Below, in pieces: positions 51,876 through 58,207 of a stretch of 64,000 nucleotides of DNA. Both the position numbers and the translations under genes were made by a program. The notes below the pieces were generated by a model. The model made no database searches and had not been told where the DNA came from. It was given only the letters and a program-made list of their open reading frames with translations. How positions within the stretch are numbered: position 1 is the first letter of the stretch; each line of letters starts with the position of its first letter. Origin of the DNA: Paenisporosarcina quisquiliarum_A (GTDB taxonomy: Bacteria; Bacillota; Bacilli; Bacillales_A; Planococcaceae); contig NZ_JBHZRU010000008.1 of assembly GCF_043641925.1 (NCBI RefSeq), positions 62,001 to 126,000 of the forward strand. The letters are read 5' to 3'.

Positions 51876-53099
51876 ATGGAGATATTTATTGGGCGTCAAC
51901 CCATATTTGACCGAACGGAAAAAATTTTTGCTTACGAGCTTTTATATCGAAATAGTGATTTAAATTCATTTCCTCAAATTGATGGGGATCATGCGACTAT
52001 GGAGGTTCTCATCAATTCTTTTTTAACCATTGGCTTAGATGACTTATCAAATGGTCGTCCGTGTTTTATTAACTTTACGGAAAACCTATTGCATGAACCA
52101 ATTTTCGATACGCTCGACTCGAAACATATTGTAATTGAGATTTTAGAAAACGTTCAAATAACTTCTTCATTAATCAGCAGTATCCGTCAGTTGAAACATA
52201 AAGGGTTTAGAATTGCTCTTGATGATTTTGTTTTAACGAAAGAAATTCTTCAAGCGAAAGAAATTTTTTCATTCGTAGATTTTATTAAAGTAGATTTTAT
52301 GGGAACTACTCCATCTGAACGAAAAGATATTGAAGTGTTTATTAAAACCAATCATCCACATATTCATTTACTAGCTGAAAAAGTGGAAACTCGTGCGGAG
52401 TTTGAAGAAGCAATAAAAGCAGGTTACCACCTTTTTCAAGGATATTTTTTCGCTAAACCTCATATCATCCAAGGAAAAGATATTCCAGCTAATTTGGCAA
52501 ACTATTTCCGAATTATCGGTTTAATCAGTCAAGAACATGCGAATGTGTCCCATATTTCAGATTTAATTGAACGTGATGTGTCATTATCGTTTAAGTTGTT
52601 AAAACTCATTAATGCTTCACCTTCAAAAAATAAAGTGAGATCGATTAAACAGGCAGTTGTCGTTTTAGGATTAACAGAATTACATAAATGGATATATATT
52701 TTGGCAATGCGTGAAACCATGCGAGATGAGCTAGATTTCAGTCGAAATGCACTGATTGTTTCCTCTTTATTCCGTGCGAAATTCTGTGAATTGCTAGCAA
52801 AGTATAATCGAAAAGAGAATTCATCAGAATATTTCCTAACAGGTATGTTTTCATTAATGGATTCGCTTTTACACAAACCATTTAGTCAAATCTTGCAACA
52901 ACTACCTTTATCCGATCAAGTTGTTGATACTTTGGTTGGGAATGATACCGAAATGTCCGATTACTTAAACCTGGCAGTAGCTTTCGATCAATTGGATTGG
53001 GTACGTATTCAACTTTTTGCGGAGAAATTGGACCTAACGGAAGAGCAACTTCGTCAAGCCTATAATCAAGCTATGCGCTGGTCTAGTCAAATGGCTTAA
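51876..53099 (+). CDS. yuxH: EAL-HDOD domain signalling protein (YuxH-like)
   Basis: This 407-aa protein has an N-terminal EAL-like domain (about residues 1-200). The signature reads YELLYR at the EAL position, so it is probably inactive as a c-di-GMP phosphodiesterase. A HDOD domain follows (about 205-390). The architecture and length match B. subtilis YuxH, whose gene is ComA-repressed there. An extended -10 (TGGTATACT) lies about 30 bases before the ATG. A strong terminator follows. Confidence 0.88.
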   Translation: MEIFIGRQPIFDRTEKIFAYELLYRNSDLNSFPQIDGDHATMEVLINSFLTIGLDDLSNGRPCFINFTENLLHEPIFDTLDSKHIVIEILENVQITSSLISSIRQLKHKGFRIALDDFVLTKEILQAKEIFSFVDFIKVDFMGTTPSERKDIEVFIKTNHPHIHLLAEKVETRAEFEEAIKAGYHLFQGYFFAKPHIIQGKDIPANLANYFRIIGLISQEHANVSHISDLIERDVSLSFKLLKLINASPSKNKVRSIKQAVVVLGLTELHKWIYILAMRETMRDELDFSRNALIVSSLFRAKFCELLAKYNRKENSSEYFLTGMFSLMDSLLHKPFSQILQQLPLSDQVVDTLVGNDTEMSDYLNLAVAFDQLDWVRIQLFAEKLDLTEEQLRQAYNQAMRWSSQMA

Positions 53100-53128
53100 G
53101 CTATCCTCTGATGAGGATAGCTTTTTCT
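53099..53128 (+). terminator. Terminator after the EAL-HDOD gene
   Basis: AGCTATCCTC pairs perfectly with GAGGATAGCT around four bases and is followed by T5. Confidence 0.9.
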
Positions 53129-53156
53129 TTCAATAAAGCAGTGAGGTGAAACGGTC

Positions 53157-53930
53157 TTGAACTTATCTGAATTTCAACAGACATTACATGAGTTATTTGA
53201 AAAACAGTTACTGGACGATCATGAGGGTGACTTTGGGTTTTTAAACAGATCCAACACGTCGATTAATAAAGTAGGCTTTTGCACAAATTTAACACCTGCA
53301 ACAATTGAACAAGCGATTATACATAAGGTAGATTTGATGATTACACATCATGATGCGTGGGATTTTATTTATGGATTAAAAAACGAATGTATGAAGCTGC
53401 TAACTCAACACAATATCAGTCACTTTTTCATTCACGGTCCTTTAGATTATGTGGATTTTGGTACGTGTACATCATTAATGAAAGTGCTAGAAGTGGACAC
53501 GATTTTAAAGTATTCATTTTTTCAAGGTGATAGCATTCCAGGAGTAGGAGAGTATTCAAAACCGATTCCTTTTGAAATGTTTGCAGAAAGAATGCAAACT
53601 ACTTTAAATGAACCTGTTCGCGTATGGAAAAATAATCAGCAAGAAATTAAACGTGTCGGCATTTTAACAGGTGCAGGCAACACTACTAATCATATTAAGT
53701 CAGCGTTAGATAGTGGGTGCGATACATATATCACTGGCGAAGTGAACTTGTATACGATTCAATACGCACAATTGGTTGGAATCAATCTCTTTGTCGGCAG
53801 CCACACCTTCACTGAAATTTTTGGGGTTGAAACATTAGTTAAGAAAATACACAAATCTCATCCAACCTTAGAGATGATTCAACTTTTTGAACCACATGAT
53901 GAATTAAACCATTCGATGAATAGATTTTAG
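53157..53930 (+). CDS. NIF3-family dinuclear-metal protein
   Basis: This 257-aa protein has the NIF3/YbgI pattern: metal-binding His pair in LMITHHDAWDF (about residue 64), HGPLDYVDFGT for LD-x-xxxG, and GVGILTGAG-like VGILTGAGNT with TYITGEVNLY and VGSHTFTEIFG near the end. Members are called GTP cyclohydrolase I type 2 in some databases, with weak support. The start is a TTG with GAGGTGA upstream. It probably forms an operon with the Nudix gene 12 bases downstream. Confidence 0.85.
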   Translation: MNLSEFQQTLHELFEKQLLDDHEGDFGFLNRSNTSINKVGFCTNLTPATIEQAIIHKVDLMITHHDAWDFIYGLKNECMKLLTQHNISHFFIHGPLDYVDFGTCTSLMKVLEVDTILKYSFFQGDSIPGVGEYSKPIPFEMFAERMQTTLNEPVRVWKNNQQEIKRVGILTGAGNTTNHIKSALDSGCDTYITGEVNLYTIQYAQLVGINLFVGSHTFTEIFGVETLVKKIHKSHPTLEMIQLFEPHDELNHSMNRF

Positions 53931-53942
53931 GGGGAAATATCT

Positions 53943-54389
53943 ATGTTTGCTGTAAATGTAGAAGCTGCCATTTTCAAAGAAGACAAATGGCTCTTAATTA
54001 GACGAAGTGAAAAAGAAGAACATGCTGGAGGTTGTCTATCTTTGGTTGGTGGTCAAGTGGATAAAGAAAGTGCTGCTTCTTCAGATATTTTAGAAAGAAC
54101 GTTAATTCGAGAAGTCGATGAAGAAATCGGGATTGAGGTTTCGAACTTGAGTTACGTAAATAGTTCTTCGTTCATCACTGATTCTGGTATCCACGTTGTC
54201 GATATCGTGTTTCTTTGCAAAGGATTTGTTGGCGAAGCATTTGCAAAAAGCAGTGATGAAGTGGATGAAGTAGTCTGGATGACTACACAAGAAATTCTAA
54301 ATCATGCGGACCTACCTGTTTATTTAAAAGAAAATATCAAGCTAGCAGATCGGTTAAATAGCGAACATCTAGCTTCTTCTAGGACCTGA
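53943..54389 (+). CDS. NUDIX hydrolase
   Basis: This 148-aa protein has a Nudix box ending REVDEEIGIEV after GGQVDKES. The segment between Gly and the RE pair is about five residues longer than the standard box, so the helix-loop geometry is altered. The Glu residues for magnesium are kept. It probably cleaves a nucleoside-diphosphate-linked compound, substrate unknown. GGGGG-rich ribosome site precedes the ATG. Confidence 0.87.
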   Translation: MFAVNVEAAIFKEDKWLLIRRSEKEEHAGGCLSLVGGQVDKESAASSDILERTLIREVDEEIGIEVSNLSYVNSSSFITDSGIHVVDIVFLCKGFVGEAFAKSSDEVDEVVWMTTQEILNHADLPVYLKENIKLADRLNSEHLASSRT

Positions 54390-54404
54390 AAAGGTCTTTT
54401 TATT
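54379..54404 (+). terminator. Terminator after the Nudix gene
   Basis: AGGACCT pairs with AGGTCTT (one G-U) across the stop codon and is followed by T5. Confidence 0.7.
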
Positions 54405-54481
54405 TTGACTAAAATCTCATTCAAGTAGACTTGAAATGAGACGGGACAAGGGTTTGTGAAAGAAAAAGTAATTATTGGCAC

Positions 54482-54509
54482 TTGTATTTTTTAAAAAATA
54501 GGTTACACT
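54482..54509 (+). promoter_or_regulatory. Promoter of the yhjD-like gene
   Basis: TTGTAT and TACACT are separated by 16 bases; a LexA box begins eight bases past the -10. Confidence 0.5.
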
Positions 54510-54516
54510 AAAAATA

Positions 54517-54530
54517 CGAACAAACGTTCT
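54517..54530. promoter_or_regulatory. LexA (SOS) box
   Basis: CGAACAAACGTTCT matches the Bacillus LexA/DinR consensus CGAACRNRYGTTYG at 13 of 14 positions. It lies over the expected transcription start of the following gene, a repressing position. Confidence 0.8.
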
Positions 54531-54546
54531 TAAAGGAGGCGAGAGC

Positions 54547-54912
54547 ATGCCACTCATTCCAGCAGAGAGTTTACCCCATTTCGAAAATATGATTTACTTG
54601 CCAATGGTTTTGACGGTTTTGGAGCGGGATCGCGAAATTGTGGAAAAAGGACCTTTTAAATTGAAAAGGCCTTATGTCGCAATGATTGATCAAGCAGTAA
54701 AAGAGGCTCAACGTGAGTTAAAAGATACGAAATTGTATCTCCGCCAAAAGAACATGAAAATCATCCGAGGCAACCGCGATGATACCTTCACCGAATATGT
54801 CTTCTTCTACGGCGGTTACGAAGAACACCGTCGCTACCTAAATGTCCGGCTGCGCAATCGTGTAGAGGAACTTCTTGGCGTGTATTTGGTCAAGATGAAA
54901 CAAGTCAATTGA
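54547..54912 (+). CDS. YhjD-like protein, probably LexA-controlled
   Basis: This 121-aa soluble protein reads MIYLPMVLTVLERDREIVEKGPFKLKRPYV near its start (cited as IYLPMVLTVLERD and GPFKLKRPYV) and EYVFFYGGYEEHRRY near residue 84. It resembles B. subtilis YhjD in length and these motifs, and it is near comK as yhjD is. AAAGGAGGCG precedes the ATG. No enzymatic motif is recognisable. The LexA box makes it a candidate DNA-damage-inducible gene. Confidence 0.75.
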   Translation: MPLIPAESLPHFENMIYLPMVLTVLERDREIVEKGPFKLKRPYVAMIDQAVKEAQRELKDTKLYLRQKNMKIIRGNRDDTFTEYVFFYGGYEEHRRYLNVRLRNRVEELLGVYLVKMKQVN

Positions 54913-54928
54913 GAATAAGTATATGTTT

Positions 54929-54962
54929 AAAAGTCCTTTCTATAAGCATAGGAAGGACTTTT
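54929..54962. terminator. Bidirectional terminator, yhjD-like/comK
   Basis: AAAAGTCCTTTCTAT pairs with ATAGGAAGGACTTTT around four bases, between convergent genes; T or A tracts lie on both sides. Confidence 0.88.
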
Positions 54963-54980
54963 ACTATTAATGTGTGAAGT

Positions 54981-55529
54981 TTAACGCTTTGGCGTGATAC
55001 GGCTTTGTAAATATGTAACTGGAGGCTGTGAAAATGGTTTTTGAATATGTTGACGAGTTTTTTGGAAATGGTTCATAAGAAAGTGACAAAGAACAAATTG
55101 TCTGCACATCGTGGTATACGAAACGTTGACTGGAATCACGCGTGTATTCGTGAAATGTACGAGGCATTGTCCAAGTGAGTTTTGAGAGTAATATTCGACT
55201 GCAGAAAAAGCAATCCATATGTTACTGTCTGAATCTGGAGAAAGTGTCGGCATCATGATGAGAGGGTGACCGAAATCATGTGAAAGAATAATTGGGATCT
55301 TATGTAAGTTACCAATGGCTTCTTTAGAAAAAAATGTGGCGTGCTTATAAGAGGTACCATAAAAAATGAGTGACTTTTTAATAATGTTAATAGGTTTCAT
55401 TTTTACAATAAACTCAGCATGGTTTTCAATAACACGTGTACATAGCTTGTGTTCAATCCAAATTGGTTCGAGTGAAACGGTATTGAATGAAACGAGGTAA
55501 TTCGATGCAACAGACAATTGAGTGTTCAA
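54981..55529 (-). CDS. comK: Competence transcription factor ComK
   Basis: This 182-aa protein aligns with ComK over most of its length. The core is CTRVIENHAEFIVKMKPINI, then SLIFYGTSYKHAT, IGNLHKIPIIL and MPTLSPDSDSNIWIA, each with its counterpart in B. subtilis ComK (192 aa). It begins with a TTG after GGGGATG. The C-terminal end is somewhat shorter and diverged. ComK activates DNA-uptake genes through AT-boxes. It is divergent from an IDEAL-domain gene, as comK is from yhzC. A good promoter lies upstream. Confidence 0.85.
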   Translation of the reverse strand: MNTQLSVASNYLVSFNTVSLEPIWIEHKLCTRVIENHAEFIVKMKPINIIKKSLIFYGTSYKHATFFSKEAIGNLHKIPIILSHDFGHPLIMMPTLSPDSDSNIWIAFSAVEYYSQNSLGQCLVHFTNTRVIPVNVSYTTMCRQFVLCHFLMNHFQKTRQHIQKPFSQPPVTYLQSRITPKR

Positions 55530-55563
55530 ATATTCACATCCCCTTTTTTAGCCTACAAACCCT

Positions 55564-55591
55564 ATTATAGAGAAATTTGGAAATTCTGCAA
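55564..55591 (-). promoter_or_regulatory. Promoter of comK
   Basis: On the minus strand TTGCAG and a perfect TATAAT are separated by 16 bases, about 35 bases before the TTG start. Confidence 0.65.
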
Positions 55592-55656
55592 TATTAATTA
55601 ATTAAAAAATGAAAATATTCGGATAAAAATATAATTGAATTTTCAGAAAAAAACAT

Positions 55657-55686
55657 TTGCAACTTTACTGCTTTATTATCTATAAT
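55657..55686 (+). promoter_or_regulatory. Promoter of the IDEAL-domain gene
   Basis: TTGCAA and a perfect TATAAT are separated by 18 bases, close before the GAGGTGA ribosome site. Confidence 0.6.
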
Positions 55687-55713
55687 AGAAAAAAGGCATC
55701 CGAGGTGAATGCG

Positions 55714-55959
55714 ATGGATAAATATTATTCTTATGCCGACTTTCTGAAAGCCATGGGACGGAGTCAAACGGTTACTGAAGCAGAAAAGCTGCTGAATGAG
55801 ATTTATATGGATTTATTTTTAAACCATGTGCATCGGGAGCAGCGAAAAGAGAGATTACTTACATTAATTGATGATGCACTTGATCAAAAAAACAAAGGAT
55901 CCTTTGTTGCTTTTGCGCAAGAACTTCAAGAACTTCAACGTGAGAGTGAAGTTCTTTAA
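55714..55959 (+). CDS. IDEAL-domain protein (YhzC-like)
   Basis: This is 81 aa from the ATG at 55714, chosen for its GAGGTGA site; an extension upstream covers the promoter. The N-terminus is YYSYADFLKAMGRSQTVTEA. The C-terminal half LLTLIDDALDQKNKGSFVAF fits the IDEAL domain (IDxAL followed by an acidic/polar helix). B. subtilis has the small IDEAL protein YhzC next to comK, so this is its likely counterpart. Role unknown. Confidence 0.75.
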   Translation: MDKYYSYADFLKAMGRSQTVTEAEKLLNEIYMDLFLNHVHREQRKERLLTLIDDALDQKNKGSFVAFAQELQELQRESEVL

Positions 55960-55978
55960 CCTAATAATCCTTTAGAGT

Positions 55979-56005
55979 ATCCGTTCTTTTCGAAGAACGG
56001 ATTTT
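55979..56005 (+). terminator. Terminator after the IDEAL-domain gene
   Basis: ATCCGTTCTT pairs with AAGAACGGAT around TTCG and is followed by T4. Confidence 0.85.
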
Positions 56006-56050
56006 TGCTTGTACGGATTAGAAAGTATGGTTTACGGATAAAAGTAAAAG

Positions 56051-56092
56051 AAAGACATAGCTTTCACCAGCTTCGGTGCAAGCTGTGTCTTT
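56051..56092. other. Hairpin without T run
   Basis: AAAGACATAGCTT pairs with AAGCTGTGTCTTT, with inner CACC/GGTG pairing, between the IDEAL gene terminator and the uvrB promoter. It may be a repeat relic or a processing site. Confidence 0.45.
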
Positions 56093-56124
56093 CAAAATTT
56101 CACGAAAAAACATACGTTCGCTTT

Positions 56125-56152
56125 TTGTTCGTAATAAAAAAGGGAATATGAT
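56125..56152 (+). promoter_or_regulatory. Promoter of uvrBA
   Basis: TTGTTC and TATGAT are separated by 16 bases. Two direct GTTCG repeats (56116 and 56127) overlap the -35; they are LexA half-site-like but not in the inverted CGAAC-N4-GTTCG layout. Confidence 0.45.
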
Positions 56153-56218
56153 AAGCTAAAAGTATAAATAAAATACGAATTTCAGAGCAAATATTGCTTT
56201 ATTATAGGAGGAATTGTT

Positions 56219-58201
56219 ATCGTACAGTCATTTGATTTACAAGCTCCTTATCGCCCAGATGGAGATCAGCCTCAAGCCATTAAAGAATTAATACAAGGAC
56301 TTGAAAATGGAAAAAAATATCAAACTTTACTTGGAGCAACGGGAACTGGGAAAACATTCACTGTTTCGAATGTCGTGAAAGAAATTAAACGTCCCACGCT
56401 AGTCATGGCCCACAATAAAACATTGGCAGGCCAATTATATAGTGAGTTTAAAGAGTTTTTTCCAAATAATGCAGTTGAATACTTTGTTAGTTTTTATGAT
56501 TACTATCAACCGGAAGCTTATGTTCCGCAAACCGATACGTACATCGAAAAGGATTCGAGTATAAATGAGGAAATTGATAAGCTACGTCACTCAGCAACCT
56601 CTGCATTATTTGAAAGGGAAGATGTCTTAATCGTCGCTTCCGTATCATGCATTTACGGACTCGGTAATCCTGAAGAATATAGAGAAATGGTGTTATCCCT
56701 TCGCAAAGGAATGGAAATTGAACGCAATCAACTTTTGAGAAAATTGGTTGATATTCAATACGAGAGAAATGATGTGAACTTTGTACGAGGTAAATTTCGC
56801 GTTCGAGGAGATGTTGTAGAGATATTCCCAGCTTCTCGCGACGAACGTTGTATTCGTGTTGAGTTTTTTGGAGACGAAGTAGATCGTATTCGTGAAGTAG
56901 ATGCTCTAACTGGCGAGATTATTGGAGAACGTGAGCATGTTGCTATATTTCCGAATTCCCATTTCGTGACACGTGAAGAAAAACTCGTCAAAGCTATCGA
57001 AAACATTGAAGTTGAACTAGAAGAACAGTTGAAAATTATGAGAGCTGAGGACAAGTTACTCGAAGCACAGCGACTTGAGCAACGGACGCGTTATGATTTA
57101 GAAATGATGCGAGAAATGGGCTTTTGTTCAGGAATTGAAAACTACTCTCGTCATTTAACTTTACGTGAACCTGGTGCAACTCCTTATACATTGCTTGATT
57201 ACTTCCCAGATGATTTCTTGTTGGTAGTAGATGAAAGTCACGTAACGTTACCACAGGTTCGAGGTATGTTCAACGGTGACCAAGCTCGTAAAAAAGTTTT
57301 GGTGGATCACGGATTCCGTTTACCATCTGCCATGGATAACCGTCCTTTAACGTTCCAAGAATTTGAAGGTCATATGAAACAAGCGATATTTGTATCTGCC
57401 ACTCCTGGCCCATATGAGTTAGAGCACACGCCGGAAATGGTCGAACAAATCATCCGTCCAACGGGGCTACTTGACCCAACGATTGAAGTTCGCCCAATCG
57501 AAGGACAAATTGATGATTTAATAGAAGAAATCCGTAAGCGAACAGAGAAGAATGAACGCGTACTAGTAACGACGCTTACGAAAAAAATGTCCGAAGATCT
57601 TTCGGCTTACCTAAAAGAAATTGGGGTAAAAGTAAACTATCTCCATTCAGAAATAAAAACGTTAGAACGAATTGAAATCATTCGTGAACTTCGAATGGGC
57701 GTGTACGATGTCTTAATAGGAATAAACTTATTAAGAGAAGGACTAGATATTCCAGAGGTATCACTTGTGACAATCTTAGATGCTGATAAAGAAGGATTTT
57801 TACGTTCTGAACGTTCACTCATTCAAACGATTGGACGTGCTGCACGTAATTCGAATGGTCATGTCATTATGTATGCGGATCGTATGACGGATTCGATGAC
57901 CAAAGCGATTGGCGAAACAGAACGCCGACGCACGATACAGAAAGAATATAACGAAAAACATGGTAAAACACCGACTACGATTCAGAAAGAGATTCGCGAT
58001 GTAATTCGTGCATCACACGACTCTGAAGAAACGGTGACATATATGGAAAAAGTAACAAAAGGAAAGAAACTCACAAAAGACGAGAAGGCAACGCTATTGC
58101 TAACCCTCGAAAAAGAAATGAAAGATGCAGCAAAAGCATTAGATTTCGAGCGTGCAGCAGAATTGCGTGATACCATTTTGGAACTGAAAGTGGAAGGATG
58201 A
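56219..58201 (+). CDS. uvrB: UvrABC system protein B
   Basis: This is 660 aa when read from the ATC at 56219, seven bases after AGGAGG. Codons IVQSFDLQAPYRPDGDQPQA correspond to the family N-terminus, then Walker A GATGTGKT near residue 42. No ATG, GTG or TTG exists in frame between the upstream stop (56165) and the GTG at 56375, which lies after Walker A; starting there would give an ATPase without its P-loop. Other motifs are VSFYDYYQPEAYVP, VDESH and the C-terminal UVR domain. It is the damage-loading helicase of excision repair. The ATC start, or a base error there, is inference. Confidence 0.95.
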   Translation: MVQSFDLQAPYRPDGDQPQAIKELIQGLENGKKYQTLLGATGTGKTFTVSNVVKEIKRPTLVMAHNKTLAGQLYSEFKEFFPNNAVEYFVSFYDYYQPEAYVPQTDTYIEKDSSINEEIDKLRHSATSALFEREDVLIVASVSCIYGLGNPEEYREMVLSLRKGMEIERNQLLRKLVDIQYERNDVNFVRGKFRVRGDVVEIFPASRDERCIRVEFFGDEVDRIREVDALTGEIIGEREHVAIFPNSHFVTREEKLVKAIENIEVELEEQLKIMRAEDKLLEAQRLEQRTRYDLEMMREMGFCSGIENYSRHLTLREPGATPYTLLDYFPDDFLLVVDESHVTLPQVRGMFNGDQARKKVLVDHGFRLPSAMDNRPLTFQEFEGHMKQAIFVSATPGPYELEHTPEMVEQIIRPTGLLDPTIEVRPIEGQIDDLIEEIRKRTEKNERVLVTTLTKKMSEDLSAYLKEIGVKVNYLHSEIKTLERIEIIRELRMGVYDVLIGINLLREGLDIPEVSLVTILDADKEGFLRSERSLIQTIGRAARNSNGHVIMYADRMTDSMTKAIGETERRRTIQKEYNEKHGKTPTTIQKEIRDVIRASHDSEETVTYMEKVTKGKKLTKDEKATLLLTLEKEMKDAAKALDFERAAELRDTILELKVEG

Positions 58202-58207
58202 TTGAAT

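Noticed and set aside
55530..55713. ComK AT-boxes (AAAA-N5-TTTT pairs) between comK and the IDEAL gene
   Set aside because: The region is very AT-rich and the best matches have N10 spacing; I could not find a convincing box pair.
56112..56135. LexA box upstream of uvrB
   Set aside because: Two GTTCG half-sites are present but as direct repeats; the required CGAAC-N4-GTTCG inverted layout is absent on either strand.
56375..58201. uvrB starting at the internal GTG
   Set aside because: That start lies after the Walker A motif and would give a P-loop-less UvrB.
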